A stretch of DNA of 64,000 nucleotides from Sergeia podlipaevii (Eukaryota > Euglenozoa > Kinetoplastea > Trypanosomatida > Trypanosomatidae), in assembly GCA_030849805.1 (NCBI GenBank), contig JASANZ010002267.1, positions 62,001-126,000 of the forward strand. The letters are read 5' to 3'. Below, one piece after another: positions 45,376 to 54,890 of this stretch (the stretch's first letter is position 1; every line of letters begins with the position of its first letter). The position numbers were made by a program, and so were the translations under genes. A model generated the notes under the pieces. That model was not told the origin of the DNA. It worked only from the letters and a program-made list of their open reading frames with translations, and did not search any database.

Positions 45376-45425
45376 CTGATAAAGTAGAAGCGAGGGGAAG
45401 CAGAAGGAAGCAATAAAGAATACCG
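45376..45425 (-). promoter_or_regulatory. Putative trans-splice acceptor for PCS-like gene
   Basis: The minus strand carries a long C/T tract (CTTCCTTCTGCTTCCCCTCG and more, complement of about 45378-45425) ending in TTTATCAG. The AG at 45376-45377 is 11 bases before the ATG at 45364. This is the cleanest such signal in the window, and its AG overlaps the in-frame GTG, ruling that codon out as a start. Confidence 0.6.
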
Positions 45426-46443
45426 CTTACTTCTTGATGTCACTCTTTTTCTTTTTTTTTTTGTGTGTGTGTGCGTGTGTGTGCTTTCCGATGTGTGAAG
45501 CTGTCTTGGAAAAAAAAAAAAAACTAAAAGAGAGCAAACACTATTTTAATATTGACTGTAAAATTGTGTGTGTGTGTGTGTGTTGAGTGTTGCTTCTCTT
45601 TCCCTTTTTTCTCCTATCTATCAATCCTCTAATAAATATTTCCCTTCTCCTTCTCTTTTGTTTGCCTGCAACAACGATTATGTGTCTAAACTGGGCTGCA
45701 ATGCGCGCCACGAAGCGAGGAAGAACAGCGGGGTCCTACAAAAGGGAAAAAAAAAGAAATAGGAGCTTGTAACTGCAAGTTGCCAACAAGCAAGAAAAAA
45801 AAACACTAATGATAAGCAGAGTGTTGCCTCAGCAAAAGAAAAAAAATGCTAACGGGAACACTTCAAAGATAAAGAGATCTTGGCAGGTGTAAAGGAATAA
45901 GAGAGCAAGAACCAAAGCTTGGTATAAAATAAATATATAAAGACTGTGAAGTCTCCTTTCCTTAGCCAGAGAACACTGGCTCAAAGCTATCTATATATAT
46001 ATCTATATATATACACGTGTGTGTGTGTGCGCGCGTTCAAAGTAAAAGGAAAAGGAAAAATAGGATACACAACTACAACAAATTTATTTCATTTGGATTG
46101 CGGAAGTACATAAAATGAAAAAAAAAACGGTATTTGTTTATGAAAAGTTCATGAAGGCGCGGCAGTATGTCTTGTTTCTTCCTCGATGTCTCTCTTAATG
46201 TTATTGTTGCTGTTCTGGAAATACAAGATATCATTGCAATGTAGTTCAAGCCATAATACGTGTACTTTTAGAGAGAAAGATACACCATTATAATTGTTAT
46301 TTTTCAGCTATTACAACAGAAAGCATACCATGTGAGTAAGGAATGTCTTTCTCTTTCCCTCTTTCTTTCTTTCATTTATCCCCCCCCCCTCCTCTTAAGA
46401 ACGCACAGTAGTAGGAGTAAAGGCAGTACCGAGAAGGAATGTA
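45377..46443. other. Non-coding spacer, about 1.1 kb
   Basis: Contains the splice signal of the PCS-like gene at its left end, TG tracts near 45460 and 45570, a short TA/TC-rich stretch near 45995 and a C-run at about 46381-46390 (G-run in RNA). No gene seen. Confidence 0.65.
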
Positions 46444-48474
46444 CTACACGCCGACCTTAGCGCCATATGAATAAGCAAGCACCACTACGCACACGAGAAT
46501 AGCGACGGCATTCAAGATCAGCGAAGCAGCCTTGGCGTAGTCCTGCCACGTCCATTCTCTGTCGCCATCGTCACCGCCACCGCACTCACTGTACTCCATC
46601 CACTCACGCTGGCAGACTGGCATGGCCCGCAAGTCAACATCCACCACGTCAGAGTACAGAGACGGTGTAAGCCACTTGGGGTGTCTCTTGAAGGACTCGC
46701 CTTGGTGTTCCCCGCTCTCACACGCAGCAGCAGCAGCAGCAGACGGGAAAGAAGAGGAATCACTGGTAGTGGCAGTAGACAATTGGCTCGCCTCTGTGTC
46801 GCCATGCTGCTCCTCCTCTCTCACCTCTGCGTCCAGCCGCTGGCCTCCTTCATCCTGGACTCCCTTCACGTTCTGCAGTGTCTTCGCAGCAGCAGCAGCA
46901 GCAGCCCTCCTCCCCCTCCTCGCCGCTGCCATAGCTGCCACTGTGCCATCTTCTTGCTGCCGCCGCGCGTACACCAGCTGACACGCATCCACCATCTTGT
47001 CACCAATCTCATAGTACTTAGGTAGCACGCCAGACACAGTGAAACCACGCTTCACATAAAAGTCAATAAGCCGCTGTTCAGTGGCGATACAGTGCAGCCA
47101 CACCTCGCCAACTCCTACTTGCACTACTGGGTCAGTCTTCTCACGAGCCTGGGGGCTCAGACGACCGTTGTCAAGAGAATCTGTTATGATCTTCACGTCG
47201 TCGTCGGTAATGCCGATTTGACGCCGAGCCTCGCGTGCGCGACGGTCGTCACGCCACTCGTAGTACTCCGGCCACACGCTGCGCGCCAGTGAGGACAGGA
47301 AGCTGTAACGTTCATCCCTAGTCTCGGCCACACCAGTTTCCCCCAGTAATGCGTCAGTGTTTGGGGTATCAGCAGAAACCGCTTCGTCCTTGGTGAAAGA
47401 AGCGCTTTGACGACACCCCTCCTCCCCCTCTTGCACCTCGATGCGCCGCGTCATCTCTTCTTCCCCCGCACCACGAGAGGCAGAAACAGCAGAAGCAGCA
47501 GCGGCAGCAGAAGCGCTAGTCGGCTTCTCTATTGCCAAGGCGTACATCGCACGAGCATCATAGTGCAAAAAAGCAGAGGCACGCACCGGAAACTCTGCCG
47601 TTATATATTCCAAAAAAGTGTGCATGATCAAATCCCCAATGCCGCACCCGCGCAGTTCTGGCGCGACAGCCAGGTTACCCAAGTATCCAGAGGGATTCGT
47701 GAACAAACGGCCGGTAGGCCCATACCTGCCATACCCAAGTTGGCCCACCACCACGCCAACAACAGCGGTGAAGCCATCCTGCTCCTCCGTGCCCGCTGCC
47801 TTGAGCTCATGAAGACGAATAAACTCGTCAATTTCTTCTCTGTCCTCATCGCTGAGAGGTGTGGCACCACCTACTGGCACAGCAGCTGACGCGCTAGAAC
47901 CCACAAAGGACTTGGAGCGAGAGTGAGTATAGCCAGAGCCAGAGCCAGAGCCAGAGGCGGCGGAGGAGGAGGACAGCGGAGAGGAGGCCGTTGCTGCGGC
48001 ACTGGGGCCTGTTCTCTGGTGTGCCTCAGCAGCGACTCTCGCTTCTTCTTCGTCTCCCCCAATCTCCTCTTCACCAAGCAGCACGGTCCGATACGCCGCT
48101 TCCGTGGTGAAAGCTACCAGCGATATGAAGGCCCCAGATTTGATCAAGGCACGATAGTACCCAACTTGATACGCTACCCCGAAGGAAACCTCATGTAGGC
48201 GCCACAGCTGCCTCAGGTCTCGTGGATCAACACCCCACCGTATCTCAATAGGGATCGCCCTCCCTTTCCTTGCGAGGGAAGGAGAAGAAGAAGCAGAGCT
48301 GCCCTGCTTTTCGTTCTGGTTCTGTTGCTGATCATCATGGTGCTGGTGATCAACACTATCCTGCGCGGTGGTGCTGCGCTTAGTTCTATAGTTAACAGAG
48401 GTATCTGCATTTGGAATAAATACCGTGTGGCGGGAAGAGCCTGGAAGTGTGAAGGATGGCAAGCGCTCAGACAT
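46444..48474 (-). CDS. NAA60: NAA60-like N-terminal acetyltransferase with C-terminal membrane anchor
   Basis: A 676-aa GNAT-fold protein. Residues about 76-125 form the N-terminal GNAT part (IEIRWGVDPRDLRQLWRLHE). NLAVAPELRGCGIGDLIMHTFLEYI is the acetyl-CoA loop with R275-x-x-G278-x-G280. After a 150-residue insertion, VWLHCIATEQRLIDFYVKRGF...GVLPKYYEI (about 458-489) completes the fold and closely resembles the NAA60/NatF sequence around FYENRDF and LPYYYSI. NatF acetylates N-termini of transmembrane proteins at the Golgi. Consistently, the last 30 residues hold one hydrophobic helix (ASLILNAVAILVCVVVLAYSY) near the C-terminus, a tail-anchor arrangement. Low-complexity Ser/Ala/Glu insertions interrupt the domain at about 135-215 and 315-455. 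The in-frame GTG at 48489 is upstream of the first ATG (48474), which I use. Substrate specificity is inferred. Confidence 0.82.
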   Translation of the reverse strand: MSERLPSFTLPGSSRHTVFIPNADTSVNYRTKRSTTAQDSVDHQHHDDQQQNQNEKQGSSASSSPSLARKGRAIPIEIRWGVDPRDLRQLWRLHEVSFGVAYQVGYYRALIKSGAFISLVAFTTEAAYRTVLLGEEEIGGDEEEARVAAEAHQRTGPSAAATASSPLSSSSAASGSGSGSGYTHSRSKSFVGSSASAAVPVGGATPLSDEDREEIDEFIRLHELKAAGTEEQDGFTAVVGVVVGQLGYGRYGPTGRLFTNPSGYLGNLAVAPELRGCGIGDLIMHTFLEYITAEFPVRASAFLHYDARAMYALAIEKPTSASAAAAASAVSASRGAGEEEMTRRIEVQEGEEGCRQSASFTKDEAVSADTPNTDALLGETGVAETRDERYSFLSSLARSVWPEYYEWRDDRRAREARRQIGITDDDVKIITDSLDNGRLSPQAREKTDPVVQVGVGEVWLHCIATEQRLIDFYVKRGFTVSGVLPKYYEIGDKMVDACQLVYARRQQEDGTVAAMAAARRGRRAAAAAAAKTLQNVKGVQDEGGQRLDAEVREEEQHGDTEASQLSTATTSDSSSFPSAAAAAACESGEHQGESFKRHPKWLTPSLYSDVVDVDLRAMPVCQREWMEYSECGGGDDGDREWTWQDYAKAASLILNAVAILVCVVVLAYSYGAKVGV

Positions 48475-48489
48475 CCCTCCCCCCTCCAC

Positions 48490-48654
48490 CTCTCTTGTCC
48501 TTCTTCTGTGAGTATCTATGTATTTCTCTCAAGGTTGTCGTATCCGTTTGACACTATTTGTGTTACGCAATTGCTTTTTTTTTTTGTAGGCTTCCCGTAT
48601 CTTTGTTGATCCAGATGTATGAGTGTGACTGTGTGTTTATGTAACTATTTCTCC

Positions 48655-48689
<35 letters not shown>

Positions 48690-50137
48690 CGTATATATAG
48701 GAGACATAAAGAAGCATTAATATTATGATAGAAAAGGAAAAGGGTGGAGAAACAATATATATATATATATAGCAAAACAGTAAGAATGCGTTCTTCGAGC
48801 GCTTTCAAAGAGAGAAGTATAGTTTGGAAAAAAAAAACTTCGGTCGAAAATTTCGATGTAGTCCAAATTTTCTCTCTTGGGCACTTTCTATCTTTCGATT
48901 ATTCTATGCTGTTGTTGTTGTTTGTTGTTGTTTTGCATACTTGCTCCGTAAATTAAGAGGCTTTCTGTGTTTTTGTGTGTGTGTGTGTGTGTGTCCCTCC
49001 ATTATTTGTCCTTCATTCCTTCTTCTCACACCTCCTTTCGCCTCCGTTCTCGATGCATACTGGGAGGCAATATGCTGACTTATGTGTACCACCAGCGGCA
49101 AACCACCACACGCAGCATAAGCATGCTGATACATTGCTTCTCTTTACTTTCCATCTGCCTTTCCCTTTCCCCAACTTTCTCCCTGCCTTTTGGGATAAAA
49201 AGAAAAAAAACTTACATGAAAGAAAAGACATAAGTACACTCATCAATAGCGACTATAGGAAACAAGAAGAAAACAGGCATATATATATAAATAAACAATT
49301 TTGAAAAAAAAAAAAACTGAAAGGACACGTCAAGAGGCGAGACGATAAACAAATACAAAACAACATGTAAATAATAAAAAGCAAGATGGAGACGTCGGAA
49401 GGAAGCTATGACAAAAAAAAAATTATAATTAAAAAAAAAACTGAACTCCTGCTCCGCCGATTACAATATTAAAAAGGGAAGACGACCTGTGCTGCTACCG
49501 TACGCCCCTTTTCCTCTCTTCTTTTTTTTTTTGTACTTCTTTTCGTTCTTGAAATCTTATGGTGGGTTTCCCTCCACCCTCCTCGTCTCCACGACTTCCT
49601 CTGAAAAAAAAAAAATTTCATTTCAACACTTTTTTTTGTCTTTTGATGGTGGGTAAAAAAAAAAAAAAACGTGAATATAGGAGTTGTCTTCCTCATATTT
49701 GCTTTGAAAAAAAGAAAAAAAAAAAAAAAAGAGGCAGCAGGAGATACCAGCGACACCCACATGCATATAAAAACAAAGAAAAAAAAAAAGAGACACATTT
49801 AAGTATAAAGAGAAACAACAGATTTGGTCCTACTCTACATCTCTCTTTCTCTCTCTCTCCCGTTATAAGCGAAGCCGATAGGCGGTTTTCTCTACGCATC
49901 ATTTTATTGTTATACTCTTCTTTTTTTTCGCCTCATCCTGTTCTTGTCCTTCCTTGACAAACCTAAATAAGAAAGTTGAGTGGCACATACTTGAAGAGGG
50001 AGAGAGAGCAGAAGAAAAGAGGAAACAGATGGGGCTTAACTACAGCATCAATCTCCCTCTCTCCAGCGTGGCTCCCCTCATCACTCACCCTATCAAATCA
50101 GTTTCCAGCAAACAGTTTTGGAAAAAAAAAATTACTA
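48490..50137. other. Non-coding spacer, about 1.65 kb
   Basis: Spacer between the carrier gene stop and the NAA60-like gene. It includes a CT run (about 48655-48676) passing into a GT run, a further TG run near 48976-48993 and many A-runs. No plausible coding frame. Confidence 0.65.
48655..48689. repeat. Compound CT/GT microsatellite
   Basis: About 11 CT units followed directly by about six GT units. Confidence 0.85.
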
Positions 50138-51088
50138 TTAAGACACCATTTTCAAACCCATAGAGGCAGCCTTGCGCTCCTTGAGTGTGCGAGTGATAGC
50201 CTCAATCGTAAAGAAGCAGATGACCGTGTGCATGGCGCACCTGCACGCATAAGGCAGGAACGCATCATACATGGCCAGCACGCCCTCCTCCTTGGCAATA
50301 CGGCCCATGCATTGAAGAGCATTGTGGTACTTCTTCTCCACGCCAGGGGGCAACTTCGCCTCTGCCGACATACGCACACGAGCCACCTCCACCGGCATCG
50401 TGATGACGCTATAGAAGATGGCAGTAATCACGCTCGCCACATTAATGACGAGGTTATCGTTGTAGGGCTGCGCGCGAACGCGGTTGTATCCGCGAAGGGT
50501 GGTGAGCACCTGGTCGTGCACAGCGACCTGCGAAACACCTACGAGGCAGGCGCGGGAGCCGAGGGCACCGAAGCCACGCCAGAAACCGGTCCAGCCGGAG
50601 TTCTTCAGCACCGACCGCACCGCCTGCGGGATAGACAGCTTCTCCTTGCCGGTCGTTTGCATGACGAGGCAGACTTCAATAGGTGAAGAGAGCAAGGAGG
50701 CAAAGACACCAGCTGCACCTCCAGCGGTGGCGCGCTCAAGAATTGTCGCCTTGTTTGGGTCCGTCGTCGACTTCAGCCCCACCATGTACTCTGCCTGAAG
50801 AAGAGCATCACGAAAGATCGGGTAGCAGCCAAGACGACACGTGGAGTACACCAGCTGTCGTCCAAGTCCACTGCCAAGGCCAGTGTAGAAGCCCTTCTTG
50901 GAGGTTGCCTTGAAGCACTCTAGTTGGCTGGCGCCCTTGGGTGAGGTCATGACGGTGTTCTTCCACATCTCAAAGGGATGGGTGAAGCACCACGCAAACA
51001 TACCAGCACCGCCGGCGATCGCGAGGGTCTGCCAGCGGGGGATCGGCACCTTGGAGGCCGAGATGGTCTTTTGCTCAGTATCAGACAT
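50138..51088 (-). CDS. MCP12: Mitochondrial carrier, 2-oxoglutarate/malate type
   Basis: A 316-aa protein of standard length for the mitochondrial carrier family, with three tandem repeats of about 100 residues. The Px[DE]xx[KR] signatures are PFEMWK (38-43), PIEVCL (136-141, with Leu in place of Lys/Arg) and PVEVAR (232-237). GLGSGLGRQLVYSTCRLGCY after repeat 1 closely resembles the GLSAGLLRQATYTTTRLGIY segment of 2-oxoglutarate/malate carriers, so it is assigned to that subfamily. It would exchange dicarboxylates across the inner mitochondrial membrane. T. brucei MCP12 is the carrier of this class and, from memory, sits next to TRF as here. The ATG at 51086-51088 gives an N-terminus typical of the family. 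The symbol rests on subfamily similarity and position. Confidence 0.87.
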   Translation of the reverse strand: MSDTEQKTISASKVPIPRWQTLAIAGGAGMFAWCFTHPFEMWKNTVMTSPKGASQLECFKATSKKGFYTGLGSGLGRQLVYSTCRLGCYPIFRDALLQAEYMVGLKSTTDPNKATILERATAGGAAGVFASLLSSPIEVCLVMQTTGKEKLSIPQAVRSVLKNSGWTGFWRGFGALGSRACLVGVSQVAVHDQVLTTLRGYNRVRAQPYNDNLVINVASVITAIFYSVITMPVEVARVRMSAEAKLPPGVEKKYHNALQCMGRIAKEEGVLAMYDAFLPYACRCAMHTVICFFTIEAITRTLKERKAASMGLKMVS

Positions 51089-51482
51089 GGTTTTTTACCT
51101 TTTTCTTTTGCACTTGCTGTTGTAGTAATATAAATACAAATATTTCCTTACGTCTTCCTTTCTATTCTATTTTTCGTCTTTGGAAAATATTGATATGTGT
51201 ATGCACACCCTCGCTTTCTCCGCAACTTGCAAGGACAAAAAAAAAAAATCGGGGAGAGACGGAATATCGGGAAGAAAAGAAAAAAAGAAGAAAAAAAATG
51301 GCAGAAAAGGAGGGGATACCCATTCATAAACTCGAAAAAAAAGGTGTGAAAGTTGTTGATCACTTGTTGTGTATGTGTCCTTGTATTTTCATTGGTAGTT
51401 ATGCATCTGCGCATCTCTATTGATAAACGACAGAAAAAAAAAATGAAAAGAACGAAAAGTATACGGCACTTGCTGCTGCTGC
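51089..51482. other. Short spacer between TRF and carrier gene
   Basis: About 390 bases, the shortest spacer in the window. Poly-A runs at about 51236-51248 and an AT-rich stretch upstream of the carrier ATG (candidate splice AG at 51117-51118 on the minus strand). No gene. Confidence 0.6.
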
Positions 51483-53825
51483 TCAGTGGAGAACATCTGC
51501 AACTGTCATCTTATCCTCGTCCTCTCTATCATCGCCAGTAGACTCACGTGCCATGTAGTCTTCCCCCTCGTTCGCTAGCACCGCCTTACGCCGCAGTGCG
51601 TCCCGCCAGTGATCATAGAGCCCAGTTGGGGTGCGACCAGGCTGCCAGACAGAGCGGAAGGCTTGAAAAATAGATCGAAAGCGACTCGCACGGTTTCCAA
51701 AGATAGTAATGCCTTTAAGAATGGCCTTATCCTCCTCCTCTGTAAACCGTGTGCGCCTACGCGGCACCCTCCCAGTAGCACCAAACTCATTCGCCCCTCC
51801 TCCTCCTATATGAGGCCCGCCCGAATCCTCAGCAAAGCCACCATCCGCCTCCGCCTCGCTACCATTATGAAAGGCATCAAAAGCACGAATGGCTTCGGCG
51901 ACCCGGTCCGCCTCAGAGGAGGCAGCAGCCTGCACGTCACGGCCAGTAGCCGAGGTCTTTGCGCGGCCATAGACAGACGCAGCGGCAGCAGCAATCGGCT
52001 CCATGTGACTCGAAGCATCACCGTGCTTGTCCCCCTTCTTCTTCTTCGTCGCACCTCCGCTTTTGGATGGCTTGCCTTTCTCTGTGGAATCCGTGCGTGA
52101 CATCGCTGGAGGGGGGGTAGGCAAAGGTTCTGCCAGGGGCGGTAACTTGTACACAGCGCGGGGTGTGCTGTAGTCTCCGGTCCGCTCTATTTCGGAGCCC
52201 ATCGTTCCCCTCTTCTCTTCTTCTCCTACTCCCTCATGGTCATCACCGTTGTCTCCATCGTGCGTGTCACCAATGACATCCACGGCGTCAAAGGTAGAGA
52301 CGACGCGTGTAGAGTGAGGAAGTGCGACCAAATTCTTGAGTAGCGCCACCGCGTCACCTTCCTTCTCCCCCTCCGCCTCCTCTTTCCCTCCACTTTTCGA
52401 GTTGACAGTGGCGTTGAGATCGTGAGGTGGTGGTGGTGATGCTGCTGCTGCTGCAGAAGAAGCACTATCACTACTATTTTCAGCACTGCGCCTTGCTGGT
52501 GTAGCTCTGTTATTGACAGAAGAAGAAGAAGTTGGTGCTGCTGCTGTTGTTGCTGACCTTAGTCTCTCATCGCTGTGCGGAGACCCACACGGCTGAGTGA
52601 AGGTAAGCGGCATGCCAATCAAGTATTCAAATGGTGTGCGAGAGTGGCTCATGACGGGAGGAGGTGTGGGTATGAGCGAAGTGCTGTCGGAGGACCCACC
52701 CATCTGCGAAGATGCCGCCTCTGACCCAGATCGCTGCCCATGCTGCTGCAGTGACTCCTCGCCTTGCTCCTGCTGCTGCTGCTGCTGCTGTGGAAGAAGG
52801 TCCTGAAGGCCAGAAGGAGGAAACACGAGCGGATTGGTATACTTCGCATACTGGCAGAAGAACTGCAAAGCTGCACTAAGTACCTCTAAATCAATCACTC
52901 CATCTTCTGAAGTGTCACTGTGCTGTCCGTGTGCCTCGGTGAGCCGCGTGCCGGTATACCTCTCAAGCTTGTAGAGAGCCTCACGTACAATCAGCTCTCC
53001 GGCATCAGCAGCGCTGGCAAGGCTGGTGCATCCATTCGCGTCATGCATGCTGTTGCTAGCATTCTTGCCAATTTCTGGTAGACACCGATGTAGAAGCGTG
53101 TAAAGCTCCGATGGGGTAAGCTCAAGCGGAGCCTCTCCTTTCCTCTCCGCTGTGTTGCTGCTGGACACGCCACCACCACTACTGCTACTACCGGTGTTGC
53201 TGCAGATGACAGAGAATGTAGATGATACCTCGTAAACCTTGTCGCCCTTGATTGCTCTTGTCGTGGGGGTGGTAGTGGAGGGAGAAGGCGATGTCACAGC
53301 GCCGCCTGCTATGGTTGAGGGGTCTCCTTTGCGCTTCTTCAGTGCGCTACCGCTACTATCGCCATCACCACCGCTAGTACTACTACTACTACCGCGCGCT
53401 CTATCTCCTGTATCTTCTTCATCGGGAAACACAAAAGTCTCTCTATCTGCTTCAATGAGTGGCAACACCAACGGGAATGTACTCACGTCCATCTTCGTTT
53501 GTCCAGAGATAGCCATGGCGCGGCGCACCACGGCGGCAGAGATGCCTGTGTGGTACGTACACGTAGCCCAAAATAGTGAACTGCCATGCAGTTGTGATGA
53601 CGACAGCAGAGAGAGCGCAAGTGTGTGGTGCCCTCGCTGAAGTGTACGCAGAAGCACTTCATGCATCTCATCATAATAGTGAATATCCTGCTGTTGCTGC
53701 TGCTGCTCTTCCTGCTCCACCGTCTTTTCCTCGATCTCGTGCTGTGGTGATGGCTGACGCTGCTGCGGCTTCTCTACCGGTGGTGCAGCGTTCTTCTTGG
53801 CAGCTGTGCGCTTCTTAGGGGACAT
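51483..53825 (-). CDS. TRF: TTAGGG-repeat-binding factor (TRF) homologue, Myb domain protein
   Basis: A 780-aa protein with one Myb/SANT domain at about 692-746 near the C-terminus: RFTEEEDKAILKGITIFGN...YDHWRDALRR. Phe replaces the first conserved Trp, and the last helix resembles the telobox. A basic N-terminus (SPKKRTAAKK) is a probable nuclear signal. Residues about 45-130 and 235-340 are ordered and helical, a possible TRF-homology dimerisation region split by a Ser/Gly-rich insertion. The remainder is low complexity. One C-terminal Myb domain after a helical domain is the TRF layout, which binds double-stranded telomeric repeats. The length fits what I recall for Leishmania TRF and is about twice that of T. 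brucei. Adjacency to the carrier gene agrees with remembered T. brucei synteny. Another Myb factor is the main alternative. Confidence 0.75.
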   Translation of the reverse strand: MSPKKRTAAKKNAAPPVEKPQQRQPSPQHEIEEKTVEQEEQQQQQQDIHYYDEMHEVLLRTLQRGHHTLALSLLSSSQLHGSSLFWATCTYHTGISAAVVRRAMAISGQTKMDVSTFPLVLPLIEADRETFVFPDEEDTGDRARGSSSSTSGGDGDSSGSALKKRKGDPSTIAGGAVTSPSPSTTTPTTRAIKGDKVYEVSSTFSVICSNTGSSSSGGGVSSSNTAERKGEAPLELTPSELYTLLHRCLPEIGKNASNSMHDANGCTSLASAADAGELIVREALYKLERYTGTRLTEAHGQHSDTSEDGVIDLEVLSAALQFFCQYAKYTNPLVFPPSGLQDLLPQQQQQQQEQGEESLQQHGQRSGSEAASSQMGGSSDSTSLIPTPPPVMSHSRTPFEYLIGMPLTFTQPCGSPHSDERLRSATTAAAPTSSSSVNNRATPARRSAENSSDSASSAAAAASPPPPHDLNATVNSKSGGKEEAEGEKEGDAVALLKNLVALPHSTRVVSTFDAVDVIGDTHDGDNGDDHEGVGEEEKRGTMGSEIERTGDYSTPRAVYKLPPLAEPLPTPPPAMSRTDSTEKGKPSKSGGATKKKKGDKHGDASSHMEPIAAAAASVYGRAKTSATGRDVQAAASSEADRVAEAIRAFDAFHNGSEAEADGGFAEDSGGPHIGGGGANEFGATGRVPRRRTRFTEEEDKAILKGITIFGNRASRFRSIFQAFRSVWQPGRTPTGLYDHWRDALRRKAVLANEGEDYMARESTGDDREDEDKMTVADVLH

Positions 53826-54150
53826 CGTGGCTCTTTTCTGTATCTCCCCCTCCCCTCCCTCTTTCTCCCTGTTCCCACTTTTATTATTTGTTGTTGTTGT
53901 TGTTGTTTTTCGTGAATGTTGCTACTAATGCAAGTCTGTTCAACCGGCAAACCAAAATAAATACACACAAAAAAAAGAAATGAAAATCTAACACTCTAAT
54001 GTCAAGTGCAATAAGAAGGAAAGAAAGTAAGAGAGGTGGTCGCGTGTATTTTCCTTTTGTGTCCCCACTTCACTTTTTTTCTTTTTCTTGCTCTCCACAG
54101 TGTGTATATTTGTCTATTTCTCTTCTCAGCTTATATTTAAAAGAAGCGTA

Positions 54151-54189
54151 GTCACACACTCGGCTTCGTTGAAAAATCGAGTGTGTGAC
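54151..54189. other. Perfect 12-bp stem-loop
   Basis: GTCACACACTCG at 54151-54162 is the exact reverse complement of CGAGTGTGTGAC at 54178-54189, with a 15-base loop. In RNA from the minus strand it would form a stable hairpin in the 3' UTR of the PIH gene or the upstream region of TRF. No U-run follows that would suggest a bacterial-type terminator. Confidence 0.75.
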
Positions 54190-54290
54190 AAACAACAACA
54201 AAAAAAGAGAGATTTTCGTATGAGTGTGTAGTGAGGTGGGAAATGATTTCTGTATATGCCCTTGGTCTATCTATCTATAATAAATTGCTT

Positions 54291-54310
54291 ATATATATAT
54301 ATATATATAT
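54291..54310. repeat. AT dinucleotide microsatellite
   Basis: Ten AT units in the PIH-TRF spacer. Confidence 0.9.
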
Positions 54311-54890
54311 GTATGCGTGTACGGTAATCTACACTTAAAGGATTCAAAAAAAAAAAAATCCATTTTTTTTTTCATTTATACAAGAGGTGTGAAGTAAAGA
54401 GAGGGAATAGGGAGAGAAGAAAAAAAAAAAGCATATGTCGAGTTAGGCATTGCTTACAATGTGTTTGGCCAGTGATGATATGTGCTTGTAATGTTCGCTC
54501 TATCCACTCCTCTTCATTCAAGCTACCGCGGCGATAACAATAGAAGAAGAAGCAATACAGCACTTGTGTATGGTGGTGGTGGTATTCTCTTTAAAAAAAA
54601 GAAAAAAGATAATTTTTATTTGTGTCTTCCTTCCGGAGGAGTGCCTGTCTACACATAGTGGACTTGAAAATCCGTATGGGAGGAGAGGCAAAAAGAAGAG
54701 TACTCTCTCTCTCTCCTCTCGCAATAGATTGACTATTATACATTATTGGACAAGAAGAAGAAGGAAAATGCAGAAAGACAGGTTTATCTGAGAGCAAGCC
54801 AGTGCGGCTATCCGTAAAAAAAAAAAAAAAAGAGAAGCGAGATAATCTCTCTCTCTCTCTTCCTCTGTAATCTCACTAAAGCACTTCCCT

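Larger units (their letters stand above)
53826..54890. other. Non-coding spacer, about 1.1 kb, with a hairpin
   Basis: Spacer between the PIH gene and TRF. It holds a perfect 12-bp inverted repeat (54151-54189), a TA run (about 54291-54310), a GTT repeat near 53890 and A-runs. No gene recognised. The immediate TRF 5' flank is purine-rich on the coding strand, so its splice site is not obvious. Confidence 0.65.

Noticed and set aside
45963..45980. Small inverted repeat AGCCAG...CTGGCT
   Set aside because: The stem is only six pairs, expected by chance in a window of this size.
48475..48489. Upstream GTG start for the NAA60-like gene
   Set aside because: Non-ATG initiation is rare in this group, and the ATG at 48474 is five codons further in the same frame.
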